From: Nematostella vectensis
Lineage: Eukaryota > Cnidaria > Anthozoa > Actiniaria > Edwardsiidae
Assembly: GCF_932526225.1 (NCBI RefSeq)
Contig: NC_064043.1
Coordinates: 15,066,085-15,130,084 of the forward strand
DNA length: 64,000 nucleotides
Direction of reading: 5' to 3'
Numbering within the stretch: position 1 is the stretch's first letter; each line of letters opens with the position of its first letter. A model generated the notes under the pieces. It saw nothing but the letters and a program-made list of their open reading frames with translations, was not told the origin of the DNA and made no database searches. The translations under genes and the position numbers were made by a program. Below are positions 42,801 through 57,800 of the stretch, in pieces.

Positions 42801-45800
42801 GCGGGATGCCATACAGAAGCGTCGGAACCAGGCCCACTCGTGTCGATCCATACAACATGGCAACAGGTCAATGCCAAGGTCACAGGCAAGTGCCACCATC
42901 ACCTAAAAGTCAGAGCAGTTTTACGTGTAATTTTGTATGTTTCTGAGTATTGATTTTTTTTCTCGATTACACCATCCTAGTCGTCGCCGTTGTCGCATCT
43001 TAAAGTCCCTATTTCTTACGAGATTGACTCACATGCTAAACACAATTAAACAGGCAAGCTTTGGCCATATTAGTTGCCTCCACACACAAACACGCATGCA
43101 CAATAGAGAGGTCTAGTGGTATGCGACGGGTTTACCTTGAAAAAGTCGCTGTGCATCAAGTGTTTCCCGCCACGCACGAGTGGCTCCTCGTATTCGTACT
43201 GTCTTTGAAGAGCCTCCGGAAGTCCCCGCACTAAGCTTCCAAGGGACGACCCAGAAATCGCCTAAGATCACCAAGAAAACAGGAACGACGCATGAAACCA
43301 CTTTCTAGAGAAGCGCAGTTTGAGCAAACGAACTAAGCCTTGATCGAAATAGTACTAGATGGTCTACTTAGGCATTGGGGAAACATGGAAATAATTAAAC
43401 ACAGTCACTACAGGAAGTTTCATGCTTAACACATATTGAAAATAGGACTGTTTCGGCTTTTGACCATTTCCTCTTTGTCGCTTTTTGCTGTTGATTTATT
43501 TCCATATCGATTGATCAAGGTGTGACTGGAGCTGTGGGTAAGGAACACATCCGGGACATACTTACGCTGGTCATGTGATGCTGTCCGATGTGCTTGAGTC
43601 TGATTGGCGGCTGGTCGTACATCAAATTGTAGCCCAACAGCGTCGGCACGTCGAGAGGAGGACCCACGTCAGACCGGAGCAGCTTTCGCAAACGGTGCAG
43701 AGCCCACGTACGCTGGGATGCGGACAGCGTGCTGAGCTGTGCGCACGCACCAAGAGACGCGGCAAGGCGAGGGATCTGGGACGGGCTACAAAGTGTCTCG
43801 AGTTGGAAATCTGCATTAAAAAACACAATAAAATTAACTAGAACAACATAAGGCAACATAGTCAAGAAATCAAACAAATATCTCCTGCGATATAAATCGT
43901 ATCCTGATACATTGCACGAAACCTTTCCTGCATTTCTAGAATATTTACGGCATTTATTGGAAAAATTCAAGCTACACAGAAATTTTAGTGCAACAACAGA
44001 GCAAACCTCTTTGTTTGGATAAGGGGAAAAAACTTCAAGCAGTCCTCATTTTCGCTGGACATATTTGACCAATATTTGGTCATCTTTATCTTACCTTATC
44101 TTACTTTATCGAGTGAAATGTGACAAGCGGTCGCTACGTACTACATATTAAATGATTCCATAGCTAGTTACTAACTATCGTACTACATACTAAATGATTC
44201 CATAGCTAGTTACTAACTATCGTACTACATACTAAATGATTCCATAGCTAGTTACTATGATGATTCGCAAGTTTTTACATTTTACCCAGCTTGACAAAAG
44301 ACGAGAGCAATGGCTTAAAAGCCCCGCCTTCAGTGACGTATGTTTTCGTAGGCTATGAAACCTTATACACATAAGATGCTAAATTCAGCAGAGAAATACA
44401 CGGACAGCTATTTTTTCACACAACCAAAACAACATTGTCAAGTCGGACCAACGTACTTTAACAAACTCATCAACTCAACTCACCCAGCAAGCAGCGCACA
44501 AGGTCGATAGAGGGCCTGAAGAGCAGGGCTCTGTCTGACATAACATCGCATGGTGCTGCTGCCGGCGCGATGGGGTACACGGTGAACCTCCAGCCCCACC
44601 CATTCACCGAGCTGTCACTAGTGAACTTCCACCGCAGCTCGTCTCCACTCACGCGCAGTTCGCTAGCCCACTCGGACCACTCACGCCCTGACCGGAGTGA
44701 CAGGATACGGCCAGTGGAGTCCATGATTGTCAGGGGGTCATGGCGGCGCTCGGTCGAGCATTGGCGGTCAAACTCTACCCTCAGGCCTTCTGCACCGGCG
44801 ACCTTAAGGGGGGGGGGAATATTAGAATGACCACACCCAGTATCTGAGGGGAAGTGAAATAGTTAAGCGAAAAAGAATTGCTGTATCAGCATGTCTTGTT
44901 CCGATTCTACAACCAACTTCCCCCATCTATTCACACTTGTTTTCTCTAGTGTTCCCTACCTTGACCACACCCGAGGTGTTGTTTTCGCCGGTGAAGTTAT
45001 GCCCCCCACCCCTCCCGATTCTATTCTCGCTCGTCCTCTCTAGATTTTCCTACCTTGACCACACCCGAGGTGTTTGTGTCGTCGGTGTAGGGGTGACTGC
45101 TTTCTTGGACAACTGGTTGGAAGGCGGAGTGTACGATGGAGTTGTCTGTGGTAACGTCTTCTAGTTCGGTGATGCACAGCTCAAGAAGCATATCTGCTAT
45201 CTGCGCGAGTCAATAATAACAAAACCGCGTTCATGGAGGTAGTAGGAAACAAATATAATTTCAAACTAAAAGCCACTCTTATAATATACTTTTTCATGGC
45301 TACTGTAAAAGCTCTTTCAGACCCCCTTTTAAATACCCCATCCTTTGTTTCTGGCTTAGTGGACAACACCAGTTTACAACACTCTGACGTAATAGTTTGG
45401 AAGAGAACGAGTGCATTCCATATATAGCTCTTTTAGGTTTTTCATTCTATTTCTCCCGTTGCCGCCCATGTTGCCGTCATATTCTATATTTTAGCTTTTT
45501 TGTGTGGTAGTCACAGGACAAAGAGTAAATGCTCTATTTGCCACAAAGCACACGAGGGGTACTCACCTCTGGGCGTCCCTGAGCGAGACTTCGCAGAACA
45601 CGTGACAAGACATCTTGGCCCGGTTCCCCAGCACGTCCCGCAACTGCCAGCTTCAACAGCTCAACCAACAAACGCGCGTCTTCAGGCCCGAGTCCAGCGG
45701 TAAACTCATCCAGATCTTCCACAACTGCCTGGCGTGACGCGTGACTCTCCACCGTCAGTGTCACGTCATCTAGTGACACTTCTGGTACGCTGGCGAGTGA

Positions 45801-48800
45801 CACGGCCTCGTCTGTCGGGTCATCCCGCGGGCTGGCCTTCGGGTCAGATGCGAGGAACGCCTGCGAGTCCATGAGGGCGCCTACCACGGCATCTCGTGCG
45901 TAGATAATCTGCAGTGCCGTGAGGATGTGACCAAGTGCTTGCTGGCGCTCGCAGTTTGTGTTCAACGATAACACGATCTTAGCGAGTGAAGGCCGGTGGC
46001 GCTTGCCACTGATGAAGTCATTGTTACTGATGGTGTCTAGGATAGTAGCAGAAGGAGATTGTGTGGGCTCAGGAGCCAGGCACGACGCTCCTAAAGGGTC
46101 ACGGGATACCGGGAACATCACTGGCTCATGGGTTGCTGGTGTGGGCAGGTCCGACTCGGCCCAGGCAATACTGTGTGATGAACCACAGGCTACTCGGGTT
46201 ATCTTTTGCCCTTCTAGGCCGTTGACAAGCTGTGGTCGCCGGTTTACTGTTGTTGTGTTGTTGCCTTGTTGGCCGTGATCATTGTCTCCCCAGGCGAACA
46301 CCTAGAAGCACTTGAGTCTTAGCACAGTACCAAAGACAGGTTTTGTGGTATCCCAACATCTCCCAAAGACACACCAAAAAGACCCATACCAACGACATCC
46401 AACCACCGCCTCTAAAACCAGACCCCGTCCACCAAGCATGTCAAGCATCCACGCTCATCGCCTTTTCTTACAACCTTAGAAAAGTCCCTTCCCCCACCCA
46501 CATCCAACCTCTACTAGCCCTGTAAGAAGCTGCTGCCCTCACAGTCTACACTTCTTCAACTACATTAGCACTACGAACATATTCCCCGTGCACACCCCCC
46601 ACCTCCTAGCCCTGCCAAAAGCCCCTGTGCGCCACCCTCAAGTCACCTCCTAGCCCTGCCAAAAGCCCCTGTGCGCCACCCACAAGTCACGTCCTCAGCC
46701 CATCACCTAAGTCCTGCATCCCCCCATCTTTTCTCCAACCCACATCACATGCAAACCTAATCACCTCCTACTCCTGGGAAAATACTCCTGCTCCCAAGTC
46801 ATTCTGACCTGATAAATTCCTAGACTCTGACACCAAGTTGAGTTGACACCCTTATTATCTAGTCATAGAAAAGCCCCTTTCTCTTCTTATCCTTTCCCTG
46901 TAAAGACCTACCTGCCCCGAATCTGTGACAGCCAGGCAGTGCAGCGCACCCACCGCCACATCTACGATCTTCTTGCCTCGCAGCCCATCTACGATCTGTG
47001 GCTTGCGAACGTGTGTGTCGTTACCATGGCCGAGGCGATAATAATCGCCCTTTCCCCTGAGGAGGACAGTGATATATCCCTTACCACCTGATATAATATA
47101 CTATATTTTCATCCTTGTGTTACTGATTGGGTGTATTGGATATGGAATCTGAATCCATTTTTTCGCGCAGTGCGTTTTCAAAGATGGACGGTGTGATGGA
47201 GGTAATACTGGGTCGAGCCACCTTAAGACTTTTCTTAATTTCGAGTAAATACTTTACTGGTATCTGCCTGTAAAGCTCATCTTTCTTAGCGTACAACTTA
47301 CTCCAAAAGACTACTTACCAGGTCCAAACAAGTCCCGAGGTAGAAAGGGCGAGCGAAAACTGTGCTCCGCACGCCACCTTGCACACACCCTGACCCTGGA
47401 GCTTTTCGACTGGGTTTGGCACACTACACCCCTCGCTGCCGCCACGACCCAGCTTGCCGAAGTCACCATCACCCCAAGACCAGACAGTGCCGTCATCAGT
47501 CAAGGCGAGTGTTTGGGCGTCACGACTCCCGCATGCGATGTCAATCACGCGATGGCTAGTAAATGACTGGACCTGCAAGATGTCACAAGATGTCATAAGG
47601 AGGGAAGTACAGAAAAAGAAGATAAATAATCAATTTGATTATTTGGTAATACAAAAAACACATAGAACATAAGTCATGAAATTTGGGTAAGGATTTCCAA
47701 CACAGCCATCACGAATAGGTGAGATGCGTGTAAGCCTTTAACCTTTTGGAATTTAAGGGTCGTTTGGCCCTTTTTTTCGGTTTTTGGGGATTAAGGTAAG
47801 TGTGGCCATACATTTTTGGGGTTAAGATACGTGTGGCCCTTACCTTTTTGGGTTTAAGATAGGTGTGGCCCTTACCTTTTTGGGTTCAAGATACGTGTGA
47901 TCCTTACCTTTTTGGGTTTAAGATACGTGTGGCCCTTACCTTTTTGGGTTTAAGATACGTGTGGCCCTTACCTTTTTGGGTTTAAGATACGTGTGGCCCT
48001 TACCTTTTTGGGTTCAAGATACGTGTGGCCCTTTCCTTTTTGGGTTTAAGATACGTGTGGCCCTTACCTTTTTGGGTTTAAGATACGTGTGGCCCTTACC
48101 TTTTTGGGTTTAAGATACGTGTGGCCCTTACCTTTTTGGGATCAAGATACGTGTGGCCCTTACCTTTTTGGGTTTAAGATACGTGTGGCCCTTACCTTTT
48201 TGGGTTCAAGATACGTGTGGCCCTTACCTTTTTGGGTTTAAGATACGTGTGGCCCTTACCTTTTTGGGTTTAAGATGCGTGTGGCCCTTACCTTTTTGGG
48301 TTTAAGATGCGTGTAGTTGTCCCCATGCCCCAGTCTTCCGTACTCGCCCAGTCCCCACGTGTAAAGCTCGCCGCTGGACAGGATCGCGGCGCTATGCGAG
48401 CTCCCACACGACATGTCCCGCACACACGAGCTTTTGAACGTGTCGATGAGCTTTGGATGGTCGCAGTTCCTGAAAACAACCAAATGCAGTGAAAAACTCC
48501 TCGGTGGTAGAAAGTTTTAGTAGCAAGTAAGCGTTACATGCAAATGTGATGTACTATTTCGTAGTGACAAAAACCGATCCATTCTATTGCTAACGCATGA
48601 AATAATGGACAATGGTGTTTCCCAAAATATTAACATAAAATGTCTACATATTTTGATATATACAAAATTACAGTGTCGGGTCCAAAGTCTTTGCCCGACA
48701 AGATTGTAAATTACAGCGTTCAAGAGGCACCCTTTCTGCTCGATCAAAGACAGCGTGCAAAAAGAGTGTTTACAGCGCAACCATTAAAACCGTAGACACC

Positions 48801-51800
48801 TAAATCATGTGTGGAATGTATATTGTCTGCTGAGGAATCTGACTTTGAGGCTTGATGTCTTTAGTTAACCGCTTGAATATCTCGAGAATAATTGGTTGAA
48901 ACAAACATTTTATACATAGTTCCGATGTTCACGGGTTTATTGCACGCGCTGAAAAATATTGTAGACACCAAGAATTTTAGAAAGAAACTCACATTCTATT
49001 GCCATGTCCAAGCTTGCCGTCCTCGCCCTCTCCCCACGAGAAGAGCTTGCCCTCAATGGTGAGCGCCATCGCGTGTCTGCCTCCCGAGTGCACCGACACC
49101 TTCCTGACCATGAATGAGCTGAGCGTCTCAATTTGTCTCGGGACCGTCACGTTGGCCGAGAGTGGCCCAAGGCCCAGTCTCCCGTTGGTCGACTCGCCAC
49201 AGGCAAACACTTTGCCGTCGTGTGATACTGCAAAAAGGGTCTTGGAGCCGCCGGCAATTTGTTGCACCTTAAGCGCGCCTATAAACTCCGACAGGACGGG
49301 CACCTTGATCTAAAAATATAAAATACCATACACATGTTATGATCCAAGGGTAGCATCGGGTTGTTTTACGTGACAACTCTAGGGTTTGAATCAACAAAAC
49401 CTGTGTTTCCGAGTGAAGAGAGAAAAATCGGAATAATAGCCACACCAATACTCTAACACTGACACCCTATGTTTAGTAATCCTTAATAGGCACACTAATA
49501 GTCTAATAAGAGCCTAGAAAAGTATGTCGCACCTTGGAGCCCTTGAGCCCTCCTAGCTGATCCTTATCGTTCAACCCCCAGACAAACACTTTAATCTGGC
49601 CTTCCTGGCCACTATCAGACACGCTGCGCTTTCTCCTGGACAGCCTTCTCTGCCTGGCCGCATCCTGATCATCGTCAAGGGCCAAGAAGGAGAAGCTGGC
49701 GGCCACGTCGTCTTCGTCTGCTTTGGGTCGCGCTGAGATGGTCAGGCCATGGACTTTACAGTCGATGCCGCTGCTCTTACACTGCCTGATGCTGATTTCG
49801 ATATAGCGGTACTCCTGCGACAAACAAGCAGGAACACAATATACTTTACGCAATATACTTATGGGCACCTTGACACAAGCTCTACACTCAGAGGCACTAT
49901 ACTAAGCACAGGCACTATATGGTTTCCATATAATCAAACTCGATCGCACAGAATCGCAGCTTATTTGACCTTAAGATCACACTTGATCGCAGACAATCGC
50001 ACAGTGAGTTGGCATAGAATCGTACACGACGCTTGGAGCACTATAGAAGAGGACGTCACGTCATAACTCGAAACCGAAAATATTAAGTCATACCAAAACA
50101 AATGCCTGTTGCATATGTCACACAACAACATGGGGTTGTAACTTTTGTCACCACACAACACAGGCCCGTCAGGTATGTCACACATCAAAATGGGATCGTC
50201 CCGTGTGTCACACCACAATACGGGCCCGTTACGAATGTCACACAACAACATGGGATCGCCCGTGTGTCACACCACAACACGGGCCCGTAACGTATGTCAC
50301 ACAAAAATATGGGATCGTTCCGTGTGTCACACCACAACACGGGCCCGTAACGTATGTCACACAACAACATGGGATCGTCCCGTGTGTCACACCACAACAC
50401 GGGCCAGTCACGGATGTCACACAACAAAATGGGATCGTCCCGTGTGTCACACCACAACACGGGCCAGTCACGTTTGTCACACAACAATATGGGATCGTCC
50501 CGTGTGTCACACCACAACACGGGCCCGTTACGAATGTCACACAACAATATGGGATCGTCCCGTGTGTCACACCACAACACGGGCCAGTCACGTATGTCAC
50601 ACAACAACATGGGATCGCCCGTGTGTCACACCACAACACGGGCCCGTAACGTATGTCACACAAAAATATGGGATCGTTCCGTGTGTCACACCACAACACG
50701 GGCCCGTAACGTATGTCACACAACAACATGGGATCGTCCCGTGTGTCACACCACAACACGGGCCAGTCACGGATGTCACACAACAAAATGGGATCGTCCC
50801 GTGTGTCACACCACAACACGGGCCAGTCACGTATGTCACACAACAACATGGGATCGCCTGTGTGTCACACCATGACACAAATTAGAGCTCATGTCGACAC
50901 TTGCTTTGATGCCATACCTCCGGTGCCTCTTCTAGAAGGGTAACAAGAGAGTCACTGGACCCAATGTGAACGGTCTTTATATCCTTCAGACGTGAGACGG
51001 TGTCTCCCCCTGATATGACCACCAGGGACGGCATGTAGCTACTGTCTGACGGATCCACGGTCATGCACAGCCGATGGATCAGGAGATCTGGAAACAGCTC
51101 CAAGCGTATCCAGTGCTACCGAGAAACGCAAAACAATCGTATTAACACACTAATAAACGTTATTTTAACTCCAAAAACAATGAAGAAACACATTTCTATA
51201 AGATCGTTTTCGTGTGGCCAGCTAGTTACGACAATCTTCATATTGACATATTATTTACGCAATTTGTTTAGACAAATTATTATACCTCTACTGTCACGTC
51301 GCCACCCTACCCTGTTTTCACCACTGCTAACTGTAAAGCTTTTCCTGTTGACCCAAACTAGCTACACACCTTCCCCTGTGGCCCTGATGACTGCCAGTAG
51401 GACTCTGTGCCATCAAAAAGCTTGGCGGCTTGGCTCTCGCGTGATGACACAGTCAGATTCTTAACCACTCGACCCCAGTCCTTCATAATGACGTCACCAG
51501 ACGCAGGTGCCACAGACGGCCTGCTGCGCCCGCGACCTGGCTTGCCAGCGTTAACAGGGATACTTCCAGGCTCATCGAATCGGTAGAAAGGATGTCGATG
51601 GCTGCGGCGAACACGGAAGCAGTTTTCGCAGTAGTCAAAGTCGGGACAAGTCTTGCATTTAAAGCGAGAGCCCTCTATAGGGAATGTATGACACCCATCG
51701 CAGCTGTGATGGTAAAGAAAATCATACGGTCACACCACGGTTAAAAAACATTTTTTGTACATTATGTCGCTATGTTATTATGCTGTCAGTGTGCTATAAA

Positions 51801-54800
51801 GTATTTCCAAAGTACAGAAAATTCAACAATACATTTCTATTTGAGGGACATTTCTATTTAAGGAAAAAAATCACACCGATCTGATTAACCGTTTGTACCA
51901 TATTATGCCTTATTCAATAGCAGATAAGTAACGGTAGGTAAAAATGTTATTATGTATTCACTAGAATACCTTATAAGGTCATGTGTACTTACGTGACGCC
52001 TGGGTGGCTGGGTGGTACCACCTCCATCTCGGTGATAAGCCCGGTCCAGTTCGCTTGCTGAGGGAAGTCCACCTTGACGTCCTTGCCGTTAGGGCTCAGG
52101 GACACTACTGTGCCGATGCTATTATGATTGACAGAGCCCCACTTGTACTTGGGCGTGGTCACCGTGGTCTTGACTCGTACCTGGTCCCCCACTTTGATGA
52201 TGCCTCGTTGAGCTGAAAGCAGCGAATAGAAAATGGGACTCTCCAAGGGAAAACGTACACTATGGCTTTGAAAAAGTATTCCCGTGCGGAAAATGTACAT
52301 AAGATGAGCGCTCTCTCTTCAAATCCCGGGTTAAATTTATCTTTATAATAGCGCTCATTTCAAAATCCGGTTTATCTGTTAAAGAGGTGCCTTTTCCCAA
52401 AGTGCAAAGAGTAAAAATCTTCCAAGAACCAGAAAGGGAGACTTACCATATGAATCGTGGCCAAGAAGCTCTACATGTGAATAGCGCACCCAGTATGTCC
52501 CGCCTTTACGCTGCCAGTCGGCCTGTACATTAAGGTCATGAAGACCATCACGGTCCAGCTGAAACAAGACAGGACTCACTACATCAATCAGTTTATTTAC
52601 ATTTTTCATTTCTCGTCTATTTTGTAGCTTAAGGTCGCTATTTCATTTAATGTTTTCATTAATTTATCACAATGACCACCTGATGTCCTGTTACGTACCT
52701 TGATTGCCTGTCACGTACCTTGAAGAATTGACTTGAGAATTAAGCGCTGAAAATAAACATTGAGCGCTAAACCCATCACGCAATGACCCGTAACGCGCCT
52801 TGATGACCCGTCACGCACCTTGATGACCCGTCACGCAATGACCCGTAACGTACCTGGATGACGCCTCACGCAATGACCCATTACGTACCTTGATGACCCG
52901 TCACGCGATGACCCGTTACGTACCTTGATGACCCGTCCTATATCACCCTCATGCACCTCCTCGTACGTCCGGCAGCACCGCACCATCATGCCCGTCTGTA
53001 TATGGTCACGTACGTAGCGCGCGTACTCGTCATTACTGGAGAAGTCACTCCGAACCTTAAAGTCTGTAGGAGGGCTAGTGCCCTCGGTGTCGCTCGCGCT
53101 GGAATCGGAATCACTCGTCGAGCTCAGGTCGGTACATCCATCCTCGTCGCCATCATCGATATCTGAAGAGTCATCACTTGACGATGGTTCTGTTAGTTCA
53201 GGGACCTGAAGTGAAGGCACAGCATATTGACAATGACGATGACGAGGAAGACAGTTGGAAACACAGTACACTGCCAATGACGATAACGAGGAAGACAGTT
53301 GGAAACACAGTACACTGACAATGACGATAACGAGGAAGACAGTTGGAAACACAGTACACTGACAATGACGATGACGAGGAAGACAGTTGGAAACACAGTA
53401 CACTGACAATGACGATGACGAGAAAGACAGTTGGAAACACAGTACACTGACAATGACGATAACGAGGAAGACAGTCGGAAACACAGTACACTGCCAATGA
53501 CGATGACGAGAAAGACAGTTGGAAACACAGTACACTGACAATGACGATAACGAGGAAGACAGTCGGAAACACAGTACACTGCCAATGACGATGACGAGGA
53601 AGACAGTTGGAAACACAGTACACTGACAATGACGATGACGAGGAAGACAGTCGGAAACACAGTACACCGACAATGACGATGACGAGGAAGACAGTTGGAA
53701 ACACAGTACACTGACAATGACGATGACGAGGAAGACAGTTGGAAACACAGTACACTGACAATGACGATGACGAGGAAGACAGTTGGAAACACAGTACACT
53801 GACAATGACGATGACGAGGAAGACAGTTGGAAACACAGTACACCGACAATGACGATGACGAGGAAGACAGTTGGAAACACAGTACACCGACAATGACGAT
53901 GACGAGGAAGACAGTTGGAAACACAGTACACTGCCAATGACGATGACGAGGAAGAAAGTTGGAAACACAGTACACCGACAATGACGATGACGAGGAAGAC
54001 AGTTGGAAACACAGTACACTGACAATGACGATGACGAGGAAGACAGTTGGAAACACAGTACACCGACAATGACGATGACGAGGAAGACAGTTGGAAACAC
54101 AGTACACTGCCAATGACGATGACGAGGAAGACAGTTGGAAACACAGTACACTGACAATGACGATGACGAGGAAGACAGTTGGAAACACAGTACACCGACA
54201 ATGACGATGACGAGGAAGACAGTCGGAAACACAGTACACCGACAATGACGATGACGAGGAAGACAGTCGGAAACACAGTACACCGACAATGACGATGACG
54301 AGGAAGACAGTTGGAAACACAGTACACTGACAATGACGATAACGAAGAAGACAGTTGGAAACACAGTACACTGACAATGACGAGGAAGACAGTCGGAAAC
54401 ACAGTACACTGACAATGACGATAACGAAGAAGACAGTCGGAAACACAGTACACCGACAATGACGATGACGAGGAAGACAGTTGGAAACACAGTACACTGA
54501 CAATGACGATGACGAGGAAGACAGTTGGAAACACAGTACACTGACAATGACGATAACGAGGAAGACAGTTGGAAACACAGTACACTGACAATGACGATGA
54601 CGAGGAAGACAGTTGGAAACACAGTACACTGACAATGACGAGGAAGACAGTTGGAAACACAGTACACTGCCAATGACGATAACGAGGAAGACAGTAGGAA
54701 ACACAATACACTGACAATGACGATGACGAGGAAGACAGTTGGAAACACAGTACACTGACAATGACGATAACGAGGAAGACAGTTGGAAACACAGTACACT

Positions 54801-57800
54801 GACAATGACGATGACGACAGTTGGAAACACAGTACACTGACAATGACGATGACGAGGAAGACAGTTGGAAACACAGTACACTGCCAATGACGATGACGAG
54901 GAAGACAGTTGGAAACACAGTACACTGACAATGACGATAACGAGGAAGACAGTTGGAAACACAATACACTGACAATGACGATGACGAGGAAGACAGTTGG
55001 AAACACAGTACACTGACAATGACGATAACGAGGAAGACAGTTGGAAACACAGTACACTGACAATGACGATGACGAGGAAGACAGTTGGAAACACAGTACA
55101 CTGACAATGACGATGACGAGGAAGACAGTCGGAAACACAGTACACTGACAATGACGATAACGAGGAAGACAGTTGGAAACACAGTACACTGACAATGACG
55201 ATGACGAGGAAGACAGTTGGAAACACAGTACACTGACAATGACGATGACGAGGAAGACAGTTGGAAACACAGTACACTGACAATGACGATAACGAGGAAG
55301 ACAGTTGGAAACACAGTACACTGCCAATGACGAGGAAGACAGTTGGAAACACAGTACACTGCCAATGACGATAACGAGGAAGACAGTTGGAAACACAGTA
55401 CACTGCCAATGACGATAACGAGGAAGACAGTTGGAAACACAGTACACTGACAATGACGATAACGAGGAAGACAGTTGGAAACACAGTACACTGACAATGA
55501 CGATAACGAGGAAGACAGTTGGAAACACATTACACTGACAATGACGATAACGAGGAAGACAGTTGGAAACACAGTACACTGACAATGACGATGACGATGA
55601 AGACAGTCGGAAACACAGTACACTGACAATGACGATAACGAGGAAGACAGTTGGAAACACAGTACACTGACAATGACGATAACGAGGAAGACAGTTGGAA
55701 ACACAGTACACTGACAATGACGATAACGAGGAAGACAGTTGGAAACACAGTACACTGACAATGACGATAACGAGGAAGACAGTTGGAAACACAGTACACT
55801 GACAATGACGATAACGAGGAAGACAGTTGGAAACACAGTACACTGACAATGACGATGACGATGAAGACAGTCGGAAACACAGTACACTGACAATGACGAT
55901 AACGAGGAAGACAGTTGGAAACACAGTACACTGACAATGACGATAACGAGGAAGACAGTTGGAAACACAGTACACTGACAATGACGATAACGAGGAAGAC
56001 AGTTGGAAACACAGTACACTGACAATGACGATGACGAGGAAGACAGTTGGAAACACAGTACACTGACAATGACGATAACGAGGAAGACAGTTGGAAACAC
56101 AGTACACTGCCAATGACGATAACGAGGAAGACAGTTGGAAACACAGTACACTGACAATGACGATAACGAGGAAGACAGTTGGAAACACAGTACACGGACA
56201 ATGACGATGACGAGGAAGACAGTTGGAAACACAGTACACTGACAATGACGATAACGAGGAAGACAGTTGGAAACACAGTACACTGACAATGACGATAACG
56301 AGGAAGACAGTTGGAAACACAGTACACTGACAATGACGATGATGAAAAAAAAATCAATAACAAGAAACCCATTACATACATGAATGGAGGAGAAAAAGCT
56401 AACAGACTTTCGATTCCAAAAAGCTGCTCAGTAAAGCCAATAAAAATACTCAAAGACTCTAGATTCGACTGTGTTACACAATCTTTTGATATTGGACTTA
56501 TATTTTTAGACAATATCATTATCTGAAGAGTATATTATACTTCAGCAAAATAATGGACCCGTTTTTAGAATTGTTAGAATTTCACATTAATTCAATTGGC
56601 TTCTGTTTGCCAATTATATCGATATTCTTCTGGCACTAAAAGATCGTCACAGTTTGTCTAAAATCCTCTCGGTTAGCTTTCACTATTGATCAGAAGGGAT
56701 ACTAACCGAGACCTCAGGGTGGTCTAGAAGCCAGGCGACCACTAACTCTGGCCGAGGGTCCTCTTCCTCTCTCAACTCCTTGAGAGCGTACTCCACGTGC
56801 TGACGAGGGAAGCCCATCTCGATCAGCTGCTGTACAGCAGGCGTGACAGGTGAGCTGCCCTGCTTCTTGACGCGCACCTTCTTACTCAGCTTGGGCTGCT
56901 TAGGTTGAGGCTTGACGGACAGAGGGGCTTGGTTGCTGTCGTTAGGGGGTTCCGGCTCGGGGGGTGGGGAAATAGGGTGCTCGTCGGGCTTGGTTGCCTC
57001 AGTGGCAAGGAACTGGCAAGTGGCTAAAGCAGCAGCCTTACAAAATAAAAAAAAATGAAGCATGGGCGTGCAGAGAAATGGGATTTTATCTTCGAGAGTT
57101 CAAAACGATATTTCCTTTAGTTCATTAACGATGTTGATACACAAACAAAGTGCAATGTGAAACACAAGTCAAATTGTGTATAGAAAAAGTATCGTTTTTT
57201 ACGTGTTCTTTTGTGACATTTCTCAGAGGTTAAATTCTCTTTAAGACACTAATATACAATATAGCTGTACGTACCGCTCAAACCTGAAACTGATTAAAGT
57301 TTATTTTGATTTCTCCGTGGCGATATTAAAAAGTGTGTTCGAGTAATAGATTTCGCAAAACAAGGCGCCGAAAGCAGTGGGTAAAAAACCTTTGTACAAG
57401 TCCAATGGCGCCGAGTGAGCATACGCTCAGGTTTGCAGTGATCACTTCGTAAAAGGTTTCTTTATCTCTGAATTCTGTTGTTTGCAGATGAAATACTTTC
57501 TTTAAAACAATGTTTAATATTTGTAGCAATTGTAGGGACCATTTTGATTTGAATGTTGACACAACTACAAACTAAAAGTGAAAGCGAGCGAGAAAGTTGC
57601 GTGTGTTTATAACTGTGATTCGTGGACTTGAAGCATGGTACCTTTTAGAGCGTTAGTACTAAACTTCTATGAGGTTTGAAAGGTGTTGGAACCTTTCACC
57701 TCTTTAAGTGCTTCAAGTGTTTAAAAACACAGCTAGGAAAATTCCAGGCTCGAAAACAGTTCACACAAACACTGTTTTAACTGAGCAACGGGTATCAGAT

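Noticed and set aside
50145-50885. Several overlapping 140-250 codon frames
   Set aside because: Generated by the 60-bp repeat on both strands.
52831-56289. Open frames of 1,152, 1,040 and 763 codons on the minus strand
   Set aside because: They are products of a 44-bp tandem repeat without stops in any frame; only the 52924-53205 part is a real HERC2 exon.
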